64,000 nucleotides of DNA from Larus michahellis (lineage: Eukaryota > Chordata > Aves > Charadriiformes > Laridae), in the NCBI RefSeq assembly GCF_964199755.1, contig NC_133901.1, positions 51,185,324-51,249,323 on the forward strand. The letters run 5' to 3'. The notes under the pieces were generated by a model, which worked only from the letters and a program-made list of their open reading frames with translations, had not been told where the DNA came from and did no database searches. Each line of letters opens with the position of its first letter. Position 1 is the first letter of the stretch. This document shows, piece after piece, positions 12,646 to 23,183 of this stretch. A program made the translations under genes and the position numbers.

Positions 12646-14677
12646 AAACCGTATCAAAGAGCCAGAAAGCACGGCCAGTCTGGTCAGACTGCAAGAGTCA
12701 GAGTCATATGGTCCATAGGAAAGAAGACTGAAACACGGGAGAGGGGGTAACAGTGCTCACTGGTGAGAAAGGCTGCAGCAAAGCAGAAGGCACTGTACTG
12801 TCCTCCACACCCACGCAGACTCGGGGAGAAAAGCAGACTTAAATGGCAGTTCTGGAGCCTCAGGTCAGACAACAGAAAAGCCAAAGCAACACCGGGCCAG
12901 GCTGCCTGGCAGCCCCCGCCGCAGACAGAGGTGCCAGCACTGGCAGAAACACCAGCCTGGCCCTGGGCTCCAGAAAAGCACTGTGTGACCTCCAGAGGTC
13001 TTGTTCACTCGTTCCTCTCTATGGGAAAGAAGACATTAGAAAAGTATTAGAGGCAAGCCCTGAGAAGTCAGAATATACAGATCATTTCTGCAATTGATCC
13101 TGACTGAATTGAATTGACAGGAATAACACACATAATGCTTTTCTCCCCACCAGGAGAAGAGGTGAGGACATACAACGCAGGGAGGCTGCGTTTGCAGTCC
13201 AGGCTCTTCTCTGTGTACATGCAGAAGTGAGAGGCAGAGAGCCTGGAAGATGCGGGGGCTGCAGGAGAAAGAAAGGGTCTTACAGTAAAGGCAGGTAAGT
13301 GGCAGGTTGGGGAAATGTTTTTTTTTTTCCCTTTTCTGCTGCAGGTTCCCTGTTTGATGTCAGTCAGTCAATTAAAGTAAACGTTCTCTATGTGGTCCTT
13401 AAAGGAGCACTCCTCATCCTCCACGTACTTGACCTGACAGTAACACCCAACAGTCCCAAGTGCAAGTGAGGCACACCAGAGGTGACGCTGTACTTTTGAG
13501 GAGAAAGCAAGGATAATACATTTTCAGACGGGAAGGCCAAAGCACTGTACCTGCCTGTCTCCAGGTCTGAACCATAGCTCTTTCATTAATAACTACTTTC
13601 ACTGGAAAGAGAGAGATACGAAGCCATTCAGAAGTAGACACAAACACAGTAAAGCATATTTGTGTGGGCTGGGTCCCATACTGATTAAAAAGAATTTAAC
13701 CCCCCCCCACCAAACCATATATCAAGTCACAAATGACTAACTGATCAAGGGAATGTTTTGTACAAAAAAATACTCCGTGGAGAGAAGAGGACCGAGTTGA
13801 ATTTCAGAATAAAATCAACCACTCATGACAGCCCATGTGCAAGGTCAGTTAAACAACTTGCTATACAAGACGGGGGAGCTCTGATAGACATTGCTCGTCT
13901 ATGCGAGCAGATACGGCTACAAGTCCCCTAAAAGCAGTCAGGAGAGAGCTGATAACACAGGAAGCTATCACGAAGGGACACTGAGGAACACCTAGGCGAG
14001 CACTTGGGGCGGGGGGAAAGCCCCAACTCAAAAGAGAGACCAAAACCACCACACACAAAGAAACTCATTTTTTTTTTCAATTCCTACAGTATTAAGAAAA
14101 CAGGACTTTGCGCAAAGTTATCTGTAAATGGAACAAGACTAACAAGGTATCGATTGCCAATTTCCCAGCAGAGAAGCAATTCTCAAGACCGCAACATTTG
14201 CCGATAGCCGGAACCAAAAGGAGTAACAGTCACACTGAGAGTATGACCCAGTTTTCCAGAGAGAAAACCTGGGTTCGAATTAAGCTAATAGGGATGACAG
14301 AAGCTCTTGGGAGAAATGAAGCAGTTAGAAAGGGTTACAACGAGCTCAGGAAGGACTGAGCGCAGTCTAACAGGGCGACGAAAAACTCTGGAAAAGGGAG
14401 GGAGGCAGCAGCTGGAGGGATGCGGTAACTTGCCCACAAGCAGCTGTAAAGTCTGGGGATTCGCAGGGAAGCTCGGCTGGAGCCCGGGGGTGTGGTGGTG
14501 GCCGTCCCTGCCCGCCGGGGAGCCCCGGGCGAGCCCCCGGGCAGAGCGGTAGCCCGCGGGGCTCCGTCGTCCTCCTGCCTCCGCGGGGCTCGCACCGCAA
14601 CTCCCGGCCGGAGGGACCCCGGGACAAGTCGGAACAGCTGCCGACAGGCTGCAAAAATGCACAGAAAAAGCTGAGAT

Positions 14678-14720
14678 GGGCGGGAGGGGCAAGGGGGGGG
14701 TGTGGGGGGGGCGGGGGTGG
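14678..14720 (+). repeat. G-rich tract with quadruplex potential
   Basis: At least five runs of three or more G, two of them of eight or so G, occur within about 43 bases. The plus strand fits the G-quadruplex pattern; in TLL2 pre-mRNA the sequence is C-rich. It lies about 520 bases into intron 1 and is a likely trouble spot for sequencing accuracy. Confidence 0.75.
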
Positions 14721-14868
14721 AACGACCCCACCAAAACGCCAAGTACCGCCGGGCATTTCCCTACGGCTTTGCAGAGGCGATCGGGCGTGGGAGGGGGGCG
14801 GGTAACAGGTAGGGGGAGAGAAAAGATGGGGGGAGCGTGAGATAATTTTTTAAGAAAAGAAACAAAAC

Positions 14869-14960
14869 AGTTTTTTAAAGAACCCAATTAAAAAACAAAC
14901 AAAAAAAACCCAAACAAAAAACAAAAAAAAAACAAAAAAAACAAAAACAAAAAAAAAAAC
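14869..14960 (+). repeat. A-rich (A)nC simple repeat
   Basis: About 90 bases of almost only A with scattered single C residues, giving AAAC/AAAAC-like units. In the TLL2 sense direction it is T-rich. It sits abruptly within an otherwise very GC-rich CpG island. It may be a decayed retroposon tail or a simple-sequence expansion; nothing upstream identifies a parent element. Confidence 0.8.
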
Positions 14961-15237
14961 CACGCGGGGCTGCGACCCGCAGGTAATGAGGGCAGCGGGG
15001 CAACCAGAAACACACACACACACACCCCCACTCCTCACCGGCGGGACGGGTGCCCGCTGGGATGCGGGAGAACGGCGGGATGCCCAAGGGGCTCCCGCCG
15101 CGGCCAGGTGAGCCCGGGACCGGTGGCGGGCGACACCGGGAGGTTACCGAGAAGCGCTTGTGAGGGACACCTGTCCGCCACCACCGTCCTTGCAAACTTC
15201 TCCCGGAGTTACCGCCCGCTCCCGCTCTCCCCCCTAC

Positions 15238-15391
15238 CGGCTTTACAAGGGTCGCGGTACTCCATCATCTCCTCCGCCGCCTCCTCCGGTTCCCCCACCC
15301 TTAAGGCATCTCCCCGTCCTCCCGTCCCGGCAGTGGGTAGAAGTAGAAGAGACAGCAGCAAACGGCGGAGCGGGCCGACCCCGCGGCCCAT
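15238..15391 (-). CDS. TLL2: TLL2 coding exon 1 (tolloid-like protein 2, N-terminus)
   Basis: TLL2 is a secreted zinc metalloprotease of the BMP1/tolloid (astacin) family, which processes extracellular proteins and growth-factor antagonists. This exon gives 51 codons plus one base. Residues 1-26 or so form a signal peptide: MGRGVGPLRR followed by a Leu-rich core. An acidic propeptide start follows, ending in EYRDPCKA, the conserved exon 1/2 junction of BMP1, TLL1 and TLL2. The splice donor GCCG|GTAGGG leaves phase 1, as expected for the Ala/Gly codon at this junction. The start is secure: an in-frame TGA lies at 15506-15508, no other in-frame ATG occurs before 15391, and the context has G at -3 and +4. 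The propeptide remainder, astacin, CUB and EGF domains lie beyond the left edge. TLL2 is preferred over TLL1 because TM9SF3 is next door, as in human. Confidence 0.85.
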
Positions 15392-15517
15392 AGCGACGGG
15401 AGAGGGCGGCACGGCTGCCCGGGGATGCGGGCACTGCAGCCCCGCCGCTTCCCGCGGCGGCGGGGCGGGCGGTGTGTGTGTGGAGGGGGGTACCGCAGCT
15501 GTCACTCAAGGGATGTT

Positions 15518-15527
15518 CAGCCAATCA
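15518..15527 (+). promoter_or_regulatory. CCAAT box (NF-Y-type site)
   Basis: CAGCCAATCA is a close match to the NF-Y consensus and lies about 130 bases upstream of the TLL2 start codon, in inverted orientation relative to the gene. NF-Y sites work in either orientation and usually sit 60-100 bases upstream of the transcription start. Binding is inferred from the motif alone. Confidence 0.6.
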
Positions 15528-15547
15528 AGTCCACGCCCGCGTCTCTG

Positions 15548-15646
15548 CCCCGCCCCCGACGGACCCCCGATGCCCCGCCCGGCCCGGGGCGCGGGTCCCC
15601 CGCGCCCCGGGCCGGGCGGGGCATCGGGGGTCCGTCGGGGGCGGGG
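15548..15646. repeat. Perfect 48-bp inverted repeat with 3-nt loop
   Basis: The arms at 15548-15595 and 15599-15646 are exact reverse complements over 48 bases around a TCC loop, and symmetry stops abruptly at both outer ends. The arms are almost entirely G and C. It lies 157-255 bases upstream of the TLL2 ATG. Three explanations are possible: a real recent palindrome able to form a cruciform, an inverted duplication of a GC-box-containing segment, or a fold-back artefact of sequencing or assembly in a very GC-rich stretch. The sequence alone cannot separate these. Confidence 0.95.
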
Positions 15647-15817
15647 ACCCCCCCCCACCCCATCGCCCCACTTGACCGGCCAAAACTCGCCTGTTAATAC
15701 CCGTAATTTATTTTTTGTTTGTTTTTTTCCCCATAATTTTTAATTATTATTATTGGGTTTTTCGGCCGCCGGCGGGAGGAAACGATATACGAGGCAGACG
15801 CAGCCCCCCCTGTAAGT

Positions 15818-15830
15818 GGGGGGGGGGGGG
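15818..15830 (+). repeat. G13 homopolymer
   Basis: A run of 13 G is flanked by GTAAGT and TGTGAG, just outside the CpG island. The exact length of such runs is often unreliable in assemblies. Confidence 0.8.
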
Positions 15831-15910
15831 TGTGAGACCCCCGGGTGGAGAAAGATAGGGAAGCACCCTGCCCTCCGCCCCCTCCCTGACTAAATTAAGA
15901 AATTTCGTTT

Positions 15911-15921
15911 GGGAAATTAAG
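15911..15921 (+). repeat. Putative target-site duplication, left copy
   Basis: GGGAAATTAAG directly abuts the 3' terminus of the minus-strand CR1 element and is repeated exactly at 16573-16583, just past the element's truncated 5' end. Confidence 0.6.
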
Positions 15922-16560
15922 GGAATCACACAGAAGCACAGAATGGCGGGGGGTTGGAAGGGACCTCTGGAGATCATCTGGTCCAACCCCCCCTGCCAAA
16001 GCAGGGTCACCTTAGAGCAGGTTGCACAGGAACACATCCAGGAGGGTTTTGAATGTCTCCGGAGACGGAGACACCACCACCTCTCTGAGCAGCCTGTTCC
16101 AGTGCTCTGCCACCCTCAAAGTAAAGAAGTTCCTCCTCATGTTTAGGTGGAACTTGCTATGTTCCAGCTTGTGCCCGTTGTCCCTTGTCCTGTCCCCGGG
16201 CACCACTGGAAAGAACCTGGCCCCATCCTCCTGACACCCACCCTCTAAGTATTTATAAGCATTGATAAGATCCTCCCTCAGTCGTCTTTTTTCCAGACTA
16301 AAAAGACCCAAGTCCCTCAGCCTTTCATAAGAGAGATGCTCCAGTCCCCTAATCATCTTGGTAGCCCTTTGCTGTACCCTCTCCAGCAGTTCCCTGTCCT
16401 TCTTGAACCGGGGAGCCCAGAACTGGACATAGTACTTCAGACACAGCCTCACCAGGGCAGAACAGAGGGGGAGGATGAGCTCCCTCCACCTGCTTGCCAT
16501 GCTCCCTCTTGATACACCCCAGGATGCCATTGGCCTTCTTGGCCTCAAGGGCCAAATAAG
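15922..16560 (-). mobile_element. CR1 LINE, 5'-truncated copy with reverse transcriptase C-terminus
   Basis: Read on the minus strand, the element encodes the distal end of CR1 ORF2. Recognisable blocks include [90 protein letters not shown] and VFLCNLL. It ends with the usual GATCTCCAGAGGTCCCTTCC and CCATTCTGTG tail. The match starts in one frame (GILGCIKR) and continues in another (FWAPRFKKD), so at least one small indel has broken it. Only the last 0.64 kb of a roughly 4.5-kb family remains. It is an inactive copy. A TAAG microsatellite-like run lies at its 5' junction. Confidence 0.95.
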
Positions 16561-16572
16561 TAAGTAAGTACA

Positions 16573-16583
16573 GGGAAATTAAG
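16573..16583 (+). repeat. Putative target-site duplication, right copy
   Basis: An exact 11-base copy of the sequence at 15911-15921, lying about 12 bases beyond the last CR1-like base. The short gap is the TAAGTAAGTA-type run at the element's 5' junction. Confidence 0.6.
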
Positions 16584-16844
16584 AAAGATGGGACAAAAGG
16601 TAAGGATGTGCATCTATCCCTCTCCCCCTCTTGTTGAGCGCCTTGCAGCAGCTTTCAGGGGCAACCGGGTCATTTTACTGGGAATCTGGGCTTTGGGATA
16701 CTCCATACACAGCCAGGCTTGGGAAATCAGGTGGGTGGATCATGTGCGAGATGCTCAGCTGCATCAAAATCCACGCTGTGGTGTCTGAGGTGGTGGACCA
16801 CGGCTGTGCGGTGTCTCAGACACCTTTAACAGCAGAGCACCTTG

Positions 16845-16947
16845 GAAAGCCCTGGTCTAGTGGGAGGTGTCCCTGCCCATGGCAGGAGGCTTGGAACTAG
16901 GTGATCTTTAAGGTCCCTTCCAACCCAAACCATTCTGTGATTCTGTA
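16845..16947 (+). mobile_element. CR1 LINE, 3' UTR fragment (different subfamily)
   Basis: The sequence carries GGTGTCCCTGCCCATGGCAG, then GATCTTTAAGGTCCCTTCCAA, CCCAAACCATTCTGTGATTC and TGT. This is the variant CR1 3' end that has TTTAAGGTCC where the element at 15922 has CCAGAGGTCC, so it belongs to another CR1 lineage. It has only about 100 bases and no coding potential. Confidence 0.88.
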
Positions 16948-17091
16948 AAGCATTGTGCTTGAGGGCTGCTGGGTTGTGGTGGAGGTTGTCTGCACAGGCG
17001 GGATGTCCCTGCTACTCAAACAGTGACCTTGCAGGGAAATGGCAGATGCCCAAAGCCTGGCCACCCCACTGCATGCTGAAGAGTCTGAAGA

Positions 17092-17254
17092 GTCATAGAA
17101 TCATAGAATTGCCTAGGTTGGAAGGGACCTTTCAGATCGAGTCCAACCATCAACCCGACACTGACAAAAACCACCACTAAACCATATCACTGAGCAGCAT
17201 ATCTACCCATCTTCTAAATACCTCCAGGGATGGTGATTCCACCACTTCCCTGGT
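17092..17254 (-). mobile_element. CR1 LINE, 3' end fragment
   Basis: Reads in reverse as a CR1 tail: GTCATAGAATCATAGAATTG at the left, GGTTGGAAGGGACCTTTCAG, and further in the GGGATGGTGATTCCACCAC motif that matches the final ORF2 codons. The match is lost after about 17254. It is a third CR1 type in 1.4 kb, in the opposite orientation to its left neighbour. Confidence 0.88.
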
Positions 17255-20200
17255 GAGTCATCTCACAAGGTCCAGGTGCTCCAGTCTGAATTCAGCACTG
17301 CACAGGGCAGCCGCCGCTCGGACAAGGCATTATGGTCTGAGGCTGCAGCAATAGCAGCTCATCCATCCTCGTGCCGCTCAACAGAAGCGGCATTAGGCAA
17401 AGACATTACAGACGCTATATGGTGAGCAGAGGAGGTCTGACGAGCGTACAAGCCCGGTGGGGGGTTCTTGGGGTGAACACAGATACCACTACAATCTCCC
17501 CATGCCATAACTCTTTGCTTCATCAACTGTGTACTTCCAAGACCCCGCAGCAGGATCTTCAAGCAGTATTTCCCGTTACAGTGCCAGCTCCAAACCCTGC
17601 CTTCGCTCAGACAGATGATGGCTTGCCATCAGCTGTCCATAAATTTGTCACTTCTCTTCTCGTCTACAGCAATGAATGATACCTGAGCATAAAAAGGCAC
17701 AATGTGATTCAGACATCTCCTCAGCAGCAACGCAAGCTACTGCAAATCGTTCCTGCCTCTCCCCCCCTCCCCCATTTAATATTGGCTTCCCAGAAAAGAT
17801 AAAGTCAGGAAATTAATATCCTCTCCAAACCTTCACAGAGGCCAAAAAGGCTGCATCAAACCCTGGCATGAAGACCATGGTCAAAAGCTCTGCTGATCGA
17901 ACGCACTAGAGTTTTCTACCACTGGTGAAGATCTCATCAGGTTCCCTGAGGATGCTCATTCCAAACTCTCTGCCCTTCACCCCTCACTGATGGTCATCAA
18001 ACTGGGGCTTTCACACCAAATCCAGCTGTTGAGATCAAGTCTGGAGAATATGGGCACTTTCAACAGGAGCCCTAAATAAGTACATGTTCTCACCAAACTT
18101 GTGAGGATTTGAAACGCAGCTGACCCATCCGTCGATGAGTGTCCTGAACAGAAACAATGAAAGGAATGGTAATTTTGTAAACTCAAGGCTTCACATGCAT
18201 AGAAGCATCTTGCTGCTGCTCTTGCTCTCACCATCTTAGCCTAAGATTACCAGGGGCTTCAGGTACCCCTCTGGAAGACCTGAGCTGAAGCCTGCACAGA
18301 GTAGAGAGGAAACAACAGTAGCCCTCTTCAAATATGTAAAGGAAAAATAAGCATCAGCTGCACCAAGAAAGATTAAGGTTTCAGGCAAGCTTTCTAGCAG
18401 TAAAAGAAGGAAGCTCAAGAGCAGATTGCCATGAAGAACCGAGGGCATTTCCATCACTGTATTTTTTTTTAAGAGGAACATAGACAAATATCCACTCTCG
18501 CTAACAACTCTTCCTTTTTCTGCATTAGGTTGCTACTTTCTATGACTTTGTCAAAGACCAGAGCCTAATGAAAAGGAAAGGCGGATCCCCATCTGTGCTT
18601 CAGAAGAACTCCCAACACCTATGAGATAAGAGTTCCCTTCTCTCTTTTGTGTAGAGAAGGTCCCAGCAGTGTTACTTTCTGAGGGTATGGAAAGCTGAAA
18701 AATAAAAGCTTGAACACTGGCAAAGGTGGGTCAACTGCTTCCCTGACCAGCATCATGGATCAGCAGAGCAAGCACTGCCCGCATCAGCAGTGTGGAGATT
18801 TGGGCTGCCATCCAGTAAGAACAAAGTCTTTTGACCACATGGAAACTGTTTGCTCACCTCTTCCAGGATTGCGGCCTATGTTGGGGAGTCAGCCTCTTCT
18901 GCATATATAAGCTCCATTACAGACGTGGACGGGCATACAAGAGAAAATCCCACAGATTTGAAGGAGGAAGAAGGGAGCAAAATAAATTGTGGTTCCTAAT
19001 TGTGCAATTAGAATGAGCCTGCGAGGGAGTTCAAAGGCATCTATTACTGTTATCCACACAGGAACAGGAAAGTTCCCCCACTACAGCAGGCTCTTTCTGG
19101 ATGTCCATTCCCTAACGTGAGAGCTGCTCGACCCTTCTAGAAATGGCTCTCAAGTAACGATCACGGCATTTTGCAACCAGGAGCCAAAGCAGCGCGTGCA
19201 GAGTAATGACTACTTCTCGGTGTTTAGAAGATCAGTTTGTGTCATCTTGATGGGCAGGTGCCTCACCAGTGCACATAAGGAACATAAAAAGCCGTGTGAA
19301 ACTATCTTTTTCATCTGAGCTGGTGAAAGAGTCAGAGAAGTTTCACACCAGCAGTGCAACCCGTGGCACCAACAGTTAACTATCTGGAAACAAAACAATC
19401 TATATCCATCACTTTTCCTTTGCAGAATCCCCTCCTGCCCAACACATGCAAACAAAATCCACCGTCTTTTCAAGCCTTGCTGAGCAAGAATGCACACAGC
19501 TCTTTCTGAACAGCGTCCATGAGCAAAGCTACGTGGGAGCTACTTAGCCCTGATGGACTGTCCCTGCATACAACATGTCCCGAGGCCAAAACACACATAC
19601 AAGTTTGATAGTTTTTCCACAAGACCTGCTTCTTCCCTCTTGACAACACTTGGGTCCATCAAATCTTCTAACGAAGGGACTGAGGCACCCCCCCTTGGAG
19701 CCTGTCCCACTGCCGATTCCTCAGCTGTCTCCGGGTTTACAAGCAGAAATCTCCTTTCCTGGTCTTAGCTCCCCAAACATGCGAAGATATTTCTTCCTCC
19801 ACGTAGATCACCACTGCAAGGGCAGACGGAGCCCTGGAGCACATCTCTCAGCCCGAAGTATTCTCTTTCCTCTTCCCCCTGCATTTCCAGTACCCCTCGC
19901 TCCTGCTTATTTCATTGCTTCCTTGTTGGCAGGAAGCAACCCCTGCTGCAGGAGTAACCCGATGTGGCGTGCACCACCTCCTGCAGGTGCCACCGGGCCC
20001 TCTGCAGAGCCATCGCCCTCCCTCTGCTTCATGACACTCTATTAAAGACTCATTTACTCCATTAGCACCGTTACAGGCTTCCCACCCTGATGAAGCCAAT
20101 TCACTCTTCCCCATCTCCTCTTGCCCATTTCCTCCACCTGCTTTTATCTAGCAGCGTATTGCTCTTGACTCCCCTTATCATTCCTAGGGCTGACCCCTCT

Positions 20201-23161
20201 TAGGACATCCTTGCTTCACCAGCTTGACCGCTGTCATCGACAAATCCAGGTAATAAAATTAATATTGATCCCTGCTCTCTCTTCCATCGCCCATTTCAGT
20301 CGCTCCCGCAGTAGGCTGGGGGTGGGTCGTTCATTTTGATAAAGTTTATTGCACTGCCACCCTGGAAATGCCTCGCTTAAGGTGAAATGATTCAGTGCCC
20401 AAAAGGAATTTTTAGAGGTGCTGACACGTACGTGCTTGAACGTGTCCCGGGGTTCTGAAACCCGCTGTACAGAGCGCTCGCTGCACTCAACGGGCACGCG
20501 TGCATTAACAACCCAACGTACACTGAACAACGTAGCCCTGTTATACACAAGCAGCGACACTCGAGGAAGGTAGGAATAAGTAACCAACGGCTGGAAAATT
20601 CCTTTTTGTTCACCAAAGCAGCAGCGGATAGGATTTTAAGTCATCCCATCTCAAAAAGCACCAAACGTTTTCCCACCGTTACTGCAATCCTTAAACTATG
20701 GGAGGAAAAACAAGCTACTTCTGGGGTATTTTTGAGTTGTAGTCGGAGACAGTCTGTGGGAGGCAGGGGCAGAAATCTGTCTTATCTGAAAGTCTGAATT
20801 TCAGCTTGACCACTGGCTCCCAAACTGAGGCGCATGAAACTGATGTTTCATTAATTCACTTAAAATCGGTTTTCAGGGTTCACGCGGGAGTCGGTTGTGC
20901 TTGGAAAGCACTGAGCGAAGCTGGTGGGTTTGGTCAGCTCTGCCGCAAGGTTAAGCCGGGGGGCACGGGAACACCTTTGGCAAAGCACCTCCCGAGTTCA
21001 AAATTCTGAAAGGTGAACTCTTTGGTCTTTCCAAAGAATTTTTTTTGCCGTAGGAAAAAATCGGTCTTAAATAATTTTTTCCCTCTGCCCCCAAAAGGGA
21101 TGGATCCGGGAAAGCAAAAACGTTTCTCCAAGCCTCTGCCATGAGTCAAAGATGGGATACCCGCAGGCACCCCTCAGAGAGGCCGGCAGCACACGCTACC
21201 AGGGTTCAGGCTGTTGCACAACAATGGGTAGAATTTAACGAATCTGTCAAAACAGCAGAGACGCTGCTTCACGGAGAATTACCTTAGAGAAGTTTCCCAA
21301 TTACGCATTCCGCACAGGATTTCTGTACATAGATTTATCTGTAGTAACATCTTCACCCAAACCACACACCTGGCCGTGGCACAGAACATGCGGACACTTC
21401 CCTTCGTTAGGCAGGCAATACTTTAAATTAGGTTCATCCTGCATGTCGCTCTTTAGATCGCTAAAACCAGGAATAGCGATTTCCTTTTTCGTTATTTATT
21501 TCGCTATACGTAACACACAAAAACGTGGTACATTTCAGATTCAGACAAAGGTAGGTGTTTCATCACTTTCTCATAGCGAGATAAACAAAAAAAAAACACT
21601 TAACAAAAATCAACTTTCAGCTTAGCTAATGATTACTAAAAACGATTCTGCAGAGTCCAAATGCAGGACTTAAGTAACCCAATAGCATCTCTTCAACGTT
21701 TTAGTATAAAAGCCTCCAATTCTTGCAGGTAAACGGGCGCCTGTCTCTGTAAAACCGTCAGATCTCTTTTTAAAACAAACAGTAGGTAACGCTCACTGAT
21801 TCACCTGCCAACTTCTGGCCAGGCATTAGAAGGGAAATGAGAAAATTTCCATCCCATTCCCGTAGCTACTCCTCTGTAGCAAAGCAAGAAAAGCCTCGCA
21901 CTAAGCTAAGAACATAATCCAACGGGTAGGATACGCCATTTTTCTCTGTGCAAGAAAGCGATAGGGCTAAACCCAGACTGCAGGGATTCAGCAGAATGAA
22001 AAAAAACAGCATAAAATGCGTGCAAAGGGAGTACTACATCTCTAGGAGCCCAGAAAACCACCACGTCTTGTCTAGTGCTTTAGTACTTCACACAACTCCG
22101 AAATTTCTGAGACAAACCTTTGGGAAATGAGGACGAGCAGCCCCAAAAGCCTCCTTGAGTTCAGTGTTGCATGATGTTCTCAGCCACATTTGGAAGGTTC
22201 TCAAAACTTTTCAGAAAGCAAGTAAAAGCTGGCAACACACAGCCTTCAGAAAAAAAAATAAAATAAAATTCACTGCGTGGTGCCGAACTGTAGCATGTTT
22301 GTCTACGTTCGTCAGTTCGTTAGACAGGGCTATCAGGGACTGGACTTTTTTGGCCCAGACCCAGCACAGCATTTCACGTTTAGGGCTTGAGTCTACGCTT
22401 TGATGAACTGGAATCTGTCAAGGTTCCTAGTGCATCATATGGGTAAGCACGTCCCACAATATTAGTAGAGTTTATTTCTAAGTTAAGACTGTTTTTCAAT
22501 AGAAACACCTCTCCCTCCCCCCAGAATAACAGTTCTGTAAGTATTAAGTATTTTGCTCATTGCACATAAACTCCCAATTCTAAAAATGCAGGTATTTTTC
22601 GGAATGCTTTAGTCATGCAGCTCCAGCTGAAGAGTAAGCATGGACTTACACAGTTATATTTTGGAATGCTCCAAGCCCAAGGTCTTCAAGATCTTCCATC
22701 TAGAATGTAATGAAAGCTCCTACGTGTTTGTTTTCTGTAAGAAATGAAGCCTCAGCACGGTAGGACCTCCAGAGATAACTCGACATACTGCTCTGGATTG
22801 CATTCCTGGGAGCTGGTGAGAAAATGAACCTATCAACGAGCCAGAAACACTTGTAACAACTAACAGCATCCCCTTCGCTCGTGCCAGATGAACCCTTCAG
22901 GTTATTGCCAAAGCCCGGCACCGTGGCGAATACACTGGGGAAAACAAACAGACCATAACCGGTGTGGGGCTGGGGGCAAATGACACCCTGACTACAAATT
23001 TGTCTCCAGAGGTTTGCCTTTGAAACAGGTTAGACCACCAGGTAGAACAACTTCTTCTTATCCTTTTCCCAATTGAGTTTCTGCCCTTTAAAGTGATTCT
23101 CTCCAGCAACTGCTTGAATTTACTGGAACTGCCCAAAGCCTTCCAGATTCATGGGTTGTTC

Positions 23162-23183
23162 TTTTTTTTTTTTTTTTTTTTTT
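23162..23183 (-). repeat. 22-base homopolymer (A on the minus strand)
   Basis: A run of 22 T on the plus strand. On the minus strand it would be a poly(A) tract preceded by GTGGGAT. No retrocopied gene was recognised upstream of it, and no target-site duplication was noted. Confidence 0.8.

Larger units (their letters stand above)
1..15237 (-). other. TLL2: TLL2 intron 1, 3' part beyond the left edge
   Basis: This is everything downstream of the TLL2 exon 1 splice donor at 15236-15237 on the minus strand. I looked for the next tolloid coding block, the start of the propeptide that follows the DPCKA junction, and found nothing like it, so intron 1 probably runs off the left edge. Content is mostly unique non-coding sequence of moderate GC. 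It holds G-rich and poly(A) tracts, a short hairpin at 9067-9095, a long unassigned open frame at 9435-10295 and a CR1 tail at 12505-12645. No other exons were recognised on either strand, although a short lineage-specific or lncRNA exon would be invisible to this reading. Confidence 0.7.
15392..15660 (-). promoter_or_regulatory. TLL2: TLL2 5' UTR and proximal promoter (TATA-less, GC-rich)
   Basis: This is the region immediately upstream of the TLL2 start codon. No TATA box is visible. It contains a CCAAT element at 15521-15525 and GC boxes (CCCCGCCCCC type) at both ends of the palindrome at 15548-15646. A GC hairpin with 9-bp arms (15440-15448 and 15457-15465) lies 49-74 bases upstream of the ATG and would be in the 5' UTR if transcription starts further out. 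The start site itself cannot be fixed from sequence. The layout fits a CpG-island promoter with dispersed initiation. Confidence 0.65.
14440..15700. promoter_or_regulatory. TLL2: CpG island covering TLL2 exon 1 and promoter
   Basis: GC and CpG density rise sharply compared with both sides. The island contains the TLL2 first coding exon, its 5' UTR and proximal promoter, and the first several hundred bases of intron 1. It is interrupted by an A-rich simple repeat (14869-14960) and a short CA repeat near 15010-15024. Islands of this kind mark vertebrate promoters. Boundaries were set by eye. Confidence 0.8.

Noticed and set aside
13368..13490. Minus-strand frame ending YVEDEECSFKDHIENVYFN, preceded by an AG
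   Set aside because: It looks exon-like, but it is only about 40 codons, matches no protein I can name, is not tolloid sequence and has a weak acceptor. Chance is sufficient.
14265..14285. GGTTCGAAT, resembling a tRNA T-loop
   Set aside because: The flanking bases do not form a T-stem, and no acceptor, D or anticodon arms can be drawn around it.
14285..14887. 200-codon open frame on the minus strand at the start of TLL2 intron 1
   Set aside because: It lies within the CpG island, where high GC suppresses stop codons. It is Pro/Ser/Gly/Arg-rich with no domain, overlaps other open frames, and sits directly downstream of a well-supported splice donor.
16012..16548. 178-codon frame that could be taken for a host gene
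   Set aside because: The translation is the C-terminal part of CR1 LINE reverse transcriptase ORF2, followed by the CR1 3' tail.
23162..23183. Homopolymer as the tail of a processed pseudogene on the minus strand
   Set aside because: The sequence upstream on the minus strand translates to nothing recognisable and no flanking duplication was seen.
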